Below, piece after piece: positions 28,920 to 36,634 of a DNA stretch of 64,000 nt. A program made the translations under genes and the position numbers. This DNA comes from Bradyrhizobium sp. CCGB01 (lineage in GTDB: Bacteria; Pseudomonadota; Alphaproteobacteria; Rhizobiales; Xanthobacteraceae). The notes under the pieces were generated by a model, which saw only the letters and a program-made list of their open reading frames with translations, made no database searches and was not told where the DNA came from. The first letter of the stretch is position 1; each line of letters opens with the position of its first letter. The DNA is taken from positions 8,432,001 to 8,496,000 of the forward strand of contig NZ_JANADK010000001.1 in the NCBI RefSeq assembly GCF_024199795.1, written 5' to 3'.

Positions 28920-28944
28920 GGCGGGGAGCAAGGTTGGTGGTTCG

Positions 28945-29064
28945 GTGCCCGGGCTTGACCCGCCTGCGCGGCCGAAGCCGCTTCGGCGAGGCGAAGGCCC
29001 GGGCATCCACGCCTTTTCTGCGTCGGAGCTAACACGTGGATGGCCGGGTCAAGCCCGGCCATGA
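28945..29064. repeat. Compound palindromic intergenic repeat, family C
   Basis: The left unit is GTGCCCGGGC...GCCCGGGCAT (about 28946-29007), enclosing a nested CCGAAGCC/GGCTTCGG-type hairpin. The right unit is GTGGATGGCCGGG-TCAAG-CCCGGCCATGAC (about 29035-29064). It lies between the ABC transporter stop and the porin terminator. It differs from families A and B but has the same two-hairpin layout. Confidence 0.75.
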
Positions 29065-29084
29065 CGGGGTAGAGAAAAGCAAAA

Positions 29085-29108
29085 GGGCGGCAGGTTGCCC
29101 TGCCGCCC
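29085..29108 (-). terminator. Terminator of the porin gene
   Basis: GGGCGGCAGG-TTGC-CCTGCCGCCC, a perfect ten-base-pair stem. On the minus strand a TTTTGCTTTT run follows. It lies 25 bases after the porin stop. Confidence 0.88.
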
Positions 29109-29133
29109 TCAACAAGTCTCTTCGGGAAGAAAC

Positions 29134-30144
29134 TTACTTCAGGTTGCTCATCGCCGTCAGGTCGAACGAGAGCTTGGCGATGCCGGTGGCGCCGCACCAG
29201 TTGGAGCCGACGCCCGACGGATTGATCGGCGTCACGAAGGTGCCGGTCGAAGCGGTGAGATTGCCGCGAGCCGCAAAGTCGCTGGTGAAGGCGTTGCAAT
29301 CACCCTTGGAGAGGTTGGTGTCGGAGTAGCGCAGGTCCAGCGTGGCGACCTTGTAGGTGAAGCCGATGCCGATGTTCCAGGTGTTGTAGTCGGCATACTT
29401 GATGCCGTTCGGGAAGGCCGGGACGCCATAGAAGCTGTCGGAGGTGCCGAGCCACTGACGGCCGAACTCACCCGACACGTACATGCCGACGCCGCTGGCG
29501 CCGAAGATCGTGGGGGGCGCGATGTACTTGCCGGTGACCGAAGCGTAGTTGCCCCAGGCGCCCGAGTTCAGGTAGCTCGGGGTATAGTATTCGGTGAAGC
29601 CGAACGACCAGTTGTCGTTCACCGTGTAGGTGCCCTTGGCGTAGACTTCGAAGAAGCTGAGGTCCTTCTTGATCACGTTGGTGTTGAGCAGGGCCTTCTC
29701 GGCGCAGTCAGCGCCCTGGAACACGCCGGCGTTGTCGATGCCGGTGCCGCCGAAATAGCAGGTGCCGCCCGGATACAGGTAACCCCAGACACCGATATCG
29801 AAGGCGAACGCGCCGAAGGTCGGGCGGATACCGCCGTAGATGTCGATTTCGGCCGCGGCGCGGTTCGGGAAGGAGATGCTCTCACCGGACACGCCGACAT
29901 AGAGCTGCAGGTCCTTGGTGACGTTGTAGCGCGGCTCGAAATAGGCCGTGACCGACGGCTTGTGGTTCGACTGGGTGATGCCGCGGAAGACGTAGTCGCT
30001 CATGATCGCGCCGCCGAAGGCGACATCCCAGGGGTCAAAGGCGGGCGGCGGCGGGGCCTTCAGAGCCTTGACCGGCATGTCTGCCGCGAAAGCCGAACCC
30101 GTCACCATTGCCAGCGCCGTTGCCAACAAAGCCACTTTTTTCAT
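29134..30144 (-). CDS. TorF-family putative outer-membrane porin
   Basis: A 336-residue beta-barrel protein. The signal peptide is MKKVALLATALAMVTGSAFAAD. After a Pro-rich spacer comes the family hallmark SDYVFRGITQSNHKPS near 50-65, then alternating amphipathic strands (YFEPRYNVTKDLQLYVGVSGES, SFFEVYAKGTYTVNDNWSFGFTEYY and others) up to the C-terminus LSFDLTAMSNLK. Family TIGR02001 proteins are presumed outer-membrane channels without known solutes. The protein does not end in the usual Phe. A start five residues further upstream is possible. Monocistronic with its own terminator. Confidence 0.85.
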   Translation of the reverse strand: MKKVALLATALAMVTGSAFAADMPVKALKAPPPPAFDPWDVAFGGAIMSDYVFRGITQSNHKPSVTAYFEPRYNVTKDLQLYVGVSGESISFPNRAAAEIDIYGGIRPTFGAFAFDIGVWGYLYPGGTCYFGGTGIDNAGVFQGADCAEKALLNTNVIKKDLSFFEVYAKGTYTVNDNWSFGFTEYYTPSYLNSGAWGNYASVTGKYIAPPTIFGASGVGMYVSGEFGRQWLGTSDSFYGVPAFPNGIKYADYNTWNIGIGFTYKVATLDLRYSDTNLSKGDCNAFTSDFAARGNLTASTGTFVTPINPSGVGSNWCGATGIAKLSFDLTAMSNLK

Positions 30145-30582
30145 TTCAATCCCCATCACCAGTTCTCACCCAGTCGGTTTCCCGGAAGCCCCCCGGGGCG
30201 TACGACCCGTCTGCAAAATTTCGTTACTGCGACAATCTGGATTGGAGGATGTGAACCGTGAAGCAAAAATCACGAGCATCTGCCGACTTTTTAGGCGTTC
30301 TGACGATTCTACAAAAGGTTGTCAGCCTGTGTTGCTTCTCGATCACATTATTTGCATTCCAAAGTGCACAGAGCCGCCCGGATTAATACGGGCGCCTCCG
30401 GTGCAGTGGTGCCGGTGCCACGAATCAGACTGACGCAGGAAACGACAACCGCCCGGGGCCATTGTGACGATGCAAAAAGGCCGCAGCGTCACCGCCGCGG
30501 CCTTCCTGTTGTCGGTCGTTATCGCCGGGACGGACCCAGCCTTGCCCCGACCTCGGACCTGGCTCCGGCCCTGACTTGGGAC
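30145..30582. other. Intergenic stretch, about 440 bases
   Basis: Holds the porin promoter (right of 30144), an AT-rich part at 30,220-30,370 unlike the surrounding sequence, and the terminator of the histone-like gene at 30474-30504. No coding sequence or RNA gene recognised. The length of untranslated AT-rich leader could allow a small RNA or environmental control of the porin, but nothing specific is visible. Confidence 0.4.
30474..30504 (-). terminator. Terminator after the histone-like gene
   Basis: AAGGCCGC ... GCGGCCTT stem of eight base pairs with a twelve-base loop; TTTTTG follows on the minus strand. Confidence 0.7.
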
Positions 30583-30954
30583 CTAGCCTTGTCCGTCGGC
30601 CGGCGTCGGCTCCGCAGAAGACGAAGGCATCGCCCAGCTTGTCTCGGCAGCGGGCTCGGGAGCCGGAGCTGCCACCGGCGCTGACGGCTTCGGCGCAGGA
30701 GCTGCCTTCGCCTTCCTCGGTGCTGCTTTCTTTGCGGCCTTCTTCGGTGCAGCCGCCTTGGCAGCCTTCTTCACGGTCTTCTTGGCCGACGTCTTCGCAG
30801 CCTTCTTGGCGGCCTTCTTCGGGGCAGCCTTCTTCGATTTTTTGGCAGACTTTTTCGCGGACTTCTTGGCTGCCCTCTTCGCGGTCTTCTTCGCCGCTAC
30901 AGCCTTCTTGGCCTTTTTGGCCTTCTTGCTTTTTTTCTTCTTCGCTTTCGCCAT
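30583..30954 (-). CDS. Histone H1-like Lys/Ala/Pro-rich DNA-binding protein
   Basis: A 123-residue protein. Residues 1-90 consist almost only of Lys and Ala with a few Ser/Thr/Arg, in irregular KKAAKKSAKK-type repeats; residues 90-123 are Ala/Pro/Glu/Ser-rich and acidic. This matches the eukaryotic H1 C-terminal-like proteins of bacteria (AlgP, HC2 type), which bind and condense DNA without sequence preference. No HU or globular domain is present. AGGAGG immediately before the ATG is an optimal ribosome-binding site, suggesting strong expression. Low-complexity repeats make copy-number variation between strains likely. Confidence 0.85.
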   Translation of the reverse strand: MAKAKKKKSKKAKKAKKAVAAKKTAKRAAKKSAKKSAKKSKKAAPKKAAKKAAKTSAKKTVKKAAKAAAPKKAAKKAAPRKAKAAPAPKPSAPVAAPAPEPAAETSWAMPSSSAEPTPADGQG

Positions 30955-31023
30955 CGTGGTCCTCCTGTTGCCGCCAAACAATGGTCGATCGGGCGTCCTC
31001 AGCCGTCACCTCCGGACGAAGAC

Positions 31024-32346
31024 TCAGCTCGACGCATTCAATGCCGGCCGTGCCCCGCCCGTAGCCCAATCGAGAAGCTCAATCGTGTGTACGACCGGAA
31101 CTGACGTGCCACTGGCAATCTGCACCATGCAGCCGATATTGCCCGCGGCAATCATGTCCGGCTTGACGCTCGCGATGTTGGCGACCTTGCGATCGCGCAA
31201 CCGGCCCGCAAGCTCGGGCTGGAGAATGTTGTAGGTCCCCGCCGAACCGCAACACAAATGGCTCTCCGGGACATCTTTCACCACGAATCCATTCTTGGAA
31301 AGCAATTCTTTCGGAAGGCCCGTGATTTTCTGCCCGTGCTGCAACGAACATGCGGAGTGATAGGCGACGACGATGTTGTCCTGTCGCGCAGTGGGTTCGA
31401 GTCCGAGGTCGGCGATGTATTCGGTGATGTCCTTTGCGAGTGCGGACACCTTCGCGGCATCGGCCGCGAAAGCCTGATCCTCACGCAGCAGATAGCCGTA
31501 GTCCTTGATCACGGTGCCGCAGCCGGACGCCGTCACCAGGATGGCGTCGAGCCCCTCGCCGGCGGCTTCCCTCTGCCACGCCGTGACGTTGGCTCGGGCC
31601 CGTCCCAAGGCATCCTGGTCGTTGCCGAGGTGATGGGTCAGCGCACCGCAGCACTGCTCGTCCCTGACCAGGACGACCTCGACGCCGTGGCGGGTGAGAA
31701 GGCTGATGGCGGCCTGGTTGATGCGCGGCGCCAGCACCTGCTGGGCGCAGCCTTGCAGCAGCGCGACCCGGCCGCGCTTCTTGCCGAGTGCTGCGAACAC
31801 ACTGCCCGGCAGGGCTCCCGGCGCCGGCAGCCGGTTCGGCGCCAGGGCCAGCATCGCCTTGAGACGCTGAATCAGGCCGGGCGTGGCCGAGGGCCGCGGT
31901 GTCGGCAGGAATACGGCAAGCGGACGGGCCAATCGCGCCAGCCACATGCTGATGCGGAAGCGCTGCGGATCCGGCAGCACGAAGGCCAGCACCTGGCGCA
32001 ACAGCCGTTCGGCAAGCGGCCTCTGGTAGCGCTGCTCGATCCTGACCCTGGCCTGGTCGACGAGGTGCATGTAGTTCACCCCCGAGGGGCAGGTGGTCAT
32101 GCAGGCCAGGCACGACAGGCAGCGGTCGACATGCTTGACCACTTCGGCCGTCGGGGTCTGGTCCTTCTCCAGCATCTCCTTGATCAGGTAGATGCGGCCG
32201 CGCGGGCTATCGAGCTCGTCGCCGAGCAGCACATAGGTCGGACAGGTTGCGGTGCAGAAGCCGCAATGGACGCAGGCGCGCAGGATCTTGTCGGCTTGCG
32301 CGATGTCGGGATCGGCGAGTTGCGCGAGTGAGAATTCGGTCTTCAT
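31024..32346 (-). CDS. glcF: Glycolate oxidase iron-sulfur subunit
   Basis: GlcF passes electrons from the flavin subunits to the quinone pool. The 440-residue protein has two 4Fe-4S motifs, CVHCGFCTATCP (C25, C28, C31, C35) and CLSCLACMTTCP (C76, C79, C82, C86), followed by two CCG domains marked by EQCCGAL and HLCCGSAGT, the non-cubane heterodisulfide reductase-like sites. It overlaps the end of glcE by four bases. With glcD and glcE it oxidises glycolate to glyoxylate at the membrane. Confidence 0.96.
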   Translation of the reverse strand: MKTEFSLAQLADPDIAQADKILRACVHCGFCTATCPTYVLLGDELDSPRGRIYLIKEMLEKDQTPTAEVVKHVDRCLSCLACMTTCPSGVNYMHLVDQARVRIEQRYQRPLAERLLRQVLAFVLPDPQRFRISMWLARLARPLAVFLPTPRPSATPGLIQRLKAMLALAPNRLPAPGALPGSVFAALGKKRGRVALLQGCAQQVLAPRINQAAISLLTRHGVEVVLVRDEQCCGALTHHLGNDQDALGRARANVTAWQREAAGEGLDAILVTASGCGTVIKDYGYLLREDQAFAADAAKVSALAKDITEYIADLGLEPTARQDNIVVAYHSACSLQHGQKITGLPKELLSKNGFVVKDVPESHLCCGSAGTYNILQPELAGRLRDRKVANIASVKPDMIAAGNIGCMVQIASGTSVPVVHTIELLDWATGGARPALNASS

Positions 32347-33581
32347 GCCGCAGCGCCCCGCCTCAAGCGTCCCCGGTTGAGAATGGTTTTTGGATCGAAA
32401 CTGGCGCGCACCCGCTCGCTCAAGGCGGCAATGCCGGGCGCTTGCGGATGGAACACGTCGACGCCGCGCCTGACCTCCTCGGCCGCCCGGATCAGCGTGG
32501 CATGCCCGCCGACGGCGTTCGCACGCTGACGCACGGCGGGCTCATGCGCATCGCCCTTCGGCGGCAGCGCCGCCCAGATCAGGCCGCCGCCCCAATCGTA
32601 GATCACGTCGCCACCGGTCTCGCGCGCCAGTTGGGTCCCGAGCGCAGCGCCTGACGCTGGCGGACAAACAATCCGCCACACCGGCCAGGCCCCGAGCGCG
32701 CCGCTGGCCGCGAACGGCAGGACATCGCGGATCGTGGCCCACAGCGCGGCAGAGGCCGCATCCTCGACCAGCGTCGCGGTTCCGAACGGCGCCAGCAATT
32801 CCCGCAGCGAGCCGGCGCGGTGCGCGGCGGAAGCCGTGATGCCCTCGAGCCGCAACACCGTCAGCGCCTCGCCCTGGCCGGCGATGTCGCCAAGCCCGTC
32901 GGTCTTCGCCCGGAACGCCGATTTCGGCAGATGCGCGGCGGCAGAGACGTCGAAGGGCGAGCCGAGCGCCGCGGTCATCGCCTTGTTGGCGACGGCATCG
33001 TCGAGCCCGCGCAGCAGCAGCGTCCGCTCCGCTTCGGGCTTCGGCATCACCTTCAGCGTGACTTCGGTCATCACCGACAACGTGCCCCAGGACCCCGCCA
33101 ACAGCTTGCAGAGATCGTAGCCGGTGACGTTCTTCACCACCTTGCCGCCGGTCTTGAAGCTGTCGCCGAAACCGGAGACGGCATGCGCCCCGAGCAGATG
33201 ATCGCGCGCCCCGCCCGCCCTGATCCGCCGCGGACCGGCGAGACCGGCCGCGATCATGCCGCCGATGGTTCCCGATACGGGCGTGCCGAGCAGCGGCGCG
33301 GTGTTGACAGGCTCGAAGGCGAATTGCTGGTTCTTGGCATCGATCAGCGACAGCACATCGTCTACCGGCGCGCCGGCCTGGAGCGTGACGATCAGCTCGT
33401 TGGGCTCGTAGGAGGTGATGGCATTCAGCGCGGAGATATCGAGCACGGCGTTGGTCGCCATCGCATGGCCGATGCCGCGCTTGGAGCCATGGCCGATGAT
33501 CTCGAGCGGCTGCTCGTTGGCAATCGCCGCGCGCACCACCTCTTCGACGTCTTTGGCGTCTCTGACCCTGAGCGTATCCAC
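32343..33581 (-). CDS. glcE: Glycolate oxidase FAD-binding subunit
   Basis: A 412-residue FAD-binding (PCMH-type) protein lacking the large FAD-linked-oxidase C-terminal domain of GlcD, as usual for GlcE. It begins MDTLRVRDAKDVEEVVRAAIANEQPLEIIGHGSKRGIGHA; the FAD-contact stretch GTPVSGTIGGMIAAGLAGPRRIRAGGARDHLLGAHAVSGFG and GGKVVKNVTGYDLCKLLAGSWGTL follow. It requires GlcD and GlcF for activity. Unusually, glcD is separated from it by an oppositely oriented gene, so glcE-glcF need a promoter of their own in 33582-33811. Confidence 0.95.
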   Translation of the reverse strand: MDTLRVRDAKDVEEVVRAAIANEQPLEIIGHGSKRGIGHAMATNAVLDISALNAITSYEPNELIVTLQAGAPVDDVLSLIDAKNQQFAFEPVNTAPLLGTPVSGTIGGMIAAGLAGPRRIRAGGARDHLLGAHAVSGFGDSFKTGGKVVKNVTGYDLCKLLAGSWGTLSVMTEVTLKVMPKPEAERTLLLRGLDDAVANKAMTAALGSPFDVSAAAHLPKSAFRAKTDGLGDIAGQGEALTVLRLEGITASAAHRAGSLRELLAPFGTATLVEDAASAALWATIRDVLPFAASGALGAWPVWRIVCPPASGAALGTQLARETGGDVIYDWGGGLIWAALPPKGDAHEPAVRQRANAVGGHATLIRAAEEVRRGVDVFHPQAPGIAALSERVRASFDPKTILNRGRLRRGAAA

Positions 33582-33811
33582 GGGAAAAGGCGGTAGCGAA
33601 ATTCGGCACCAAAATCAAATGCGGCGTGACGCCGGCGACCGGCCAGCGCGCTCGCGATGGGCAGCTCACCGCACGGGACGCGACCGCAACGCTTCGATCT
33701 CAATCGAAGCGTTCACGACATCGACACTTCGATCGCCGGCGAACCGAACCCGTCGGGCCATCGCTACAAGGTGACGCCGATCGCGATCGAAACCAAGCGA
33801 TGGAGGCAAAC

Positions 33812-34294
33812 ATGCAGCGATCGACAGAGGCGCGGCCACCCGTCCGCGAAACGTATAGCCGCAGATCGGTGATCCGGGCCTGCGGGACCGTCCTGGCGAT
33901 CTATCTCTCGCCATGGACGGCGTCGTCATCTCATGCCCAGCAGCAAGGAGGAAACACAATGAACCACTACGCAACGCAGAAATCGATCAGCGACGCCGTC
34001 GATGGCGGCGGCCTGCTCGTCGTCGCGCAATGGGAAGCCAAGCCCGGAGAAGCCGACAAGGTCGCGGGAATCCTCGACCATTTTTTGCCGGAAGCGCAGC
34101 GCGAGGACGGCGTCAAGCTGTTCCTGATCTCGCGCGGCAAGGACAATCCGGCCCAGTTCCTGTTCTATGAGCTGTTCCGTGATGAGGCCGCCTTCAAGGC
34201 CCACCAGGAGAGCGCGCACTTCAAGACCTACATCGCAGGCCAGGCGCTGCCGCTGCTGGCCAAGCGCGAGCGGGCACAGTACGGGCTGCTGTAA
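33812..34294 (+). CDS. Antibiotic biosynthesis monooxygenase (ABM) domain protein with Tat-like leader
   Basis: A 160-residue protein. From the ATG at 33812 (GGAGG seven bases upstream) residues 17-26 read SRRSVIRACG, a twin-arginine pattern, followed by a hydrophobic run and SSHAQ. The rest is an ABM ferredoxin-like domain: LLVVAQWEAKPGEADKVAGILDHFLPEAQREDGVKLFLI, FLFYELFRDEAAFKAHQESAHFKTYI. Such proteins act as quinol or heme-type monooxygenases or small dimeric enzymes. A second ATG at 33959, exactly after the putative leader, has AGGAGG at ideal spacing, so a leaderless cytosolic form may also be made. It interrupts glcD-glcE on the other strand. Confidence 0.82.
   Translation: MQRSTEARPPVRETYSRRSVIRACGTVLAIYLSPWTASSSHAQQQGGNTMNHYATQKSISDAVDGGGLLVVAQWEAKPGEADKVAGILDHFLPEAQREDGVKLFLISRGKDNPAQFLFYELFRDEAAFKAHQESAHFKTYIAGQALPLLAKRERAQYGLL
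33959..34294 (+). promoter_or_regulatory. Internal translation start of the ABM gene
   Basis: ATG at 33959-33961 preceded by AGGAGG (33946-33951) with a seven-base spacer, the best ribosome-binding site in the neighbourhood. Translation here gives a 111-residue protein comprising only the ABM domain. The span given is the reading frame produced from this start. Whether both starts are used cannot be told from sequence. Confidence 0.5.
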
Positions 34295-34306
34295 CAGCTC
34301 TTACTT

Positions 34307-34334
34307 CCTTCTCCCCTTGTTCAAGGGGAGAAGG
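34307..34334. terminator. Hairpin between convergent ABM and glcD genes
   Basis: CCTTCTCCCCTT-GTTC-AAGGGGAGAAGG, a perfect twelve-base-pair stem 13 bases after the ABM stop and 22 before the glcD stop. It lacks a T-run on either strand, so it may stabilise 3' ends rather than terminate alone. The sequence is typical of a common short repeat. Confidence 0.65.
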
Positions 34335-34355
34335 TAATTCAGCGCGCGCTTGAGG

Positions 34356-35849
34356 TCAGAACCGCGGGATGTCCGGAAACGCCAGCTTGCCGGCATGCAC
34401 ATGCATGCGGCCGAGCTCGGCGCAGCGATGCAGGGTCGGAAACACCTTTCCGGGGTTGAGCAGGCCCTGTGAATCGAAGGCGCATTTCAGCCGCTGCTGC
34501 TGGTTGAGGTCGATCTCGCTGAACATGTCGGGCATCAGGTCGCGCTTCTCGATGCCGACGCCGTGCTCGCCTGTGAGCACGCCGCCGAACTCGACGCAGG
34601 CGCGCAGGATGTCGGCCCCGAAGGCCTCGGCGCGCTCGATCTCGCCGGGCTTGTTGGCATCGTAGAGGATCAGCGGATGCAGATTGCCATCGCCGGCATG
34701 GAACACGTTGGCGCAGCCGAGCTGGTATTTTTCCGAGAGTTCCCGGATGCGGGCAAGCGCCTTCGGCAGCGCGCCGCGGGGAATCGTGCCGTCCATGCAG
34801 AGGTAGTCGGGCGAGATGCGGCCAACGGCCGGAAACGCGGCCTTGCGGCCGGCCCAGAACAAATTGCGTTCGGCTTCCGAGGTCGAGATCTGGCACGTCG
34901 TCGAGCCGCAAGCGTTCGCGATGGTCTCGACGCGCGTGATCAGCTCGTCGACCTCGATCTTGGGACCGTCGAGCTCGATGATCAGCAGCGCCTCGACATC
35001 GAGCGGATAGCCGGCATGAACGAAGGCCTCCGCGGCGTGGATCGCGGGCTTGTCCATCATCTCCATGCCACCCGGGATGATGCCGGCGCCGATGATGCGC
35101 GCCACGCATTCGCCGGCGGCCTCGACCTGCGCGAAGCCGACCATCAGCGCGCGTGCCGTCTCCGGCTTCTGCAGGATGCGCACCGTGATCTCGGTGATGA
35201 CGCCGAGCAGGCCTTCGGAGCCGGTGATGACGCCCATCAGGTCGTAGCCGGCGTTTTCCGCCGACTTGCCGCCGATGCGCAGGATCTCGCCGCTCATCAG
35301 GACAATCTCGCAACCGAGCACGTTGTTGGTGGTCATGCCGTATTTCAGGCAGTGCACGCCGCCGGAATTCTCCGCGACATTGCCGCCGATCGAGCAGGCG
35401 ATCTGCGAGGACGGATCGGGAGCGTAGTAGAAGCCGGCATGCGCGACCGCCTGGCTGATCGCGAGGTTGGTGACGCCGGGCTCGGTGATGACGACGCGAT
35501 TGTCGAAATCGATCTCGCGGATGCGCTTGAACTTGCCGAGGCCGAGCAGCACGCCGTCCTCGAGCGGCAGCGCGCCGCCGGACAGCGAAGTCCCGGAGCC
35601 GCGCGGCACCACCTTGATGCCCTGCCCGGCACAATATTTCAGGACAAGCGAGACCTGCTCGGTGGTATCCGGCAGCACCACGACCATCGGCGGCTGCCGA
35701 TAGGCGGTCAGCCCGTCGGATTCGTAGGCCCGCATCTCGGCAGGCGTATCGATCACGCCCTCGCCGGGCACGATCGCGCGCAATGCCGCCACGATTTCGG
35801 CGCGGCGCGCGAGCACGGCCTGGTCACTCGCAGGCATCATGATGGCCAT
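34356..35849 (-). CDS. glcD: Glycolate oxidase subunit GlcD
   Basis: A 497-residue flavoprotein carrying the glycolate/D-lactate site. The FAD-binding domain contains VVPRGSGTSLSGGALPLEDGVLLGLGKFKRI, PSSQIACSIGGNVAENSGGVHCLKYG and GSEGLLGVITEITVRIL; the C-terminal FAD-oxidase domain contains FHAGDGNLHPLILYD and GGVLTGEHGVGIEKRDLM, with His residues for the metal/substrate. The start follows GGAAGGATAT; the longer reading frame upstream is not coding. It is transcribed leftward, separated from glcE by the ABM gene. A cytochrome c gene is divergent. Confidence 0.96.
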   Translation of the reverse strand: MAIMMPASDQAVLARRAEIVAALRAIVPGEGVIDTPAEMRAYESDGLTAYRQPPMVVVLPDTTEQVSLVLKYCAGQGIKVVPRGSGTSLSGGALPLEDGVLLGLGKFKRIREIDFDNRVVITEPGVTNLAISQAVAHAGFYYAPDPSSQIACSIGGNVAENSGGVHCLKYGMTTNNVLGCEIVLMSGEILRIGGKSAENAGYDLMGVITGSEGLLGVITEITVRILQKPETARALMVGFAQVEAAGECVARIIGAGIIPGGMEMMDKPAIHAAEAFVHAGYPLDVEALLIIELDGPKIEVDELITRVETIANACGSTTCQISTSEAERNLFWAGRKAAFPAVGRISPDYLCMDGTIPRGALPKALARIRELSEKYQLGCANVFHAGDGNLHPLILYDANKPGEIERAEAFGADILRACVEFGGVLTGEHGVGIEKRDLMPDMFSEIDLNQQQRLKCAFDSQGLLNPGKVFPTLHRCAELGRMHVHAGKLAFPDIPRF

Positions 35850-36116
35850 GGCATATCCTTCCGATTCACGCCGCACGATCGAATTATCACGGCAAATCAA
35901 CCACGTCCGCGGTGGTTTGGGTAGGCCATCCGAAAGTCGCAGCGGCGATCTTCGGCGAGTTCGCTCTGGGACAAGTAGGACATCATGAAACCTGTCATGG
36001 TTTCGCGGCTTGTCCAAGCCGGGCGGGCCTGCCAAAACCGGCGGGTCCGTCGTTTGCCGACCAGGCAAGAGACCGACCAGGCCTAGACCCACCAGGGAAG
36101 AGACGAAGAGCACCCG

Positions 36117-36512
36117 ATGACAAAACTGACTTTTGGCGCACTGATGATCCTCACCGTGACTGCCGCCGCACCCGCCGCGATGGCGCAGGATGTTGCGGCC
36201 GGCAAATCGTCGTTCAACAAATGCCTGGCCTGCCACGCCATCGGCGAAGGCGCCAAGAACAAGGTCGGCCCCGAGCTCAACGGCCTCAACGGCCGCAAGT
36301 CAGGCACCGCTCCGGACTACAGCTACACGGATGCGAACAAGAATTCCGGCATCACCTGGGACGAAGCGACGTTCAAGGAATACATCAAGGACCCCAAGGC
36401 CAAGATCCCCGGCACCAAGATGGCGTTCGCCGGCATCAAGAACGAGAACGAGATCAACAATCTCTGGTCCTACGTCTCGCAGTTCGACAAGGACGGGAAA
36501 ATCAAGCAGTAA
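36117..36512 (+). CDS. Class I c-type cytochrome
   Basis: A 131-residue periplasmic electron carrier. The signal peptide ends AAMAQD near residue 23. The heme attachment motif is CLACH (C36, C39, H40); NKVGPELNGLNGRKSGTAPDYSYTDAN and the heme-ligand methionine in GTKMAFAG (M102) are as in mitochondrial-type cytochrome c and bradyrhizobial cytochromes c550/c552. It ends LWSYVSQFDKDGKIKQ. It is divergent from glcD with 267 bases between; a link to glycolate oxidation is possible, but quinone-linked GlcDEF does not need it. Confidence 0.93.
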   Translation: MTKLTFGALMILTVTAAAPAAMAQDVAAGKSSFNKCLACHAIGEGAKNKVGPELNGLNGRKSGTAPDYSYTDANKNSGITWDEATFKEYIKDPKAKIPGTKMAFAGIKNENEINNLWSYVSQFDKDGKIKQ

Positions 36513-36537
36513 GCGCGCAAACGCGCGGCCGCTATAG

Positions 36538-36634
36538 CTTCGGTTCTGATTGGATCAGAACCGAAGTTCCAGCTTCCTGGTTTGACGCGTTTTCTTCACG
36601 CGAGCCGGTATCCGCTTCGCTCCAAAACGCTCTA
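36538..36634. repeat. Rhizobiales intergenic repeat, family D, touching the hydrolase stop
   Basis: Left: CTTCGGTTCTGAT-TGG-ATCAGAACCGAAG, a perfect 13-base-pair hairpin (36538-36566). Right (about 36580-36634): TTTGACGCGTTTTCTTCACGCGAGCCGG ... CTTCGCTCCAAAACGCTCTA. I recognise this combination as a recurrent intergenic sequence in Bradyrhizobium and other Rhizobiales. Its last three bases are the stop codon of the next gene on the minus strand. Confidence 0.8.

Noticed and set aside
34356..36236. Long N-terminal extension of glcD
   Set aside because: The extra 129 codons cross the divergent cytochrome c start and have no family match; a good ribosome-binding site marks the start at 35849.
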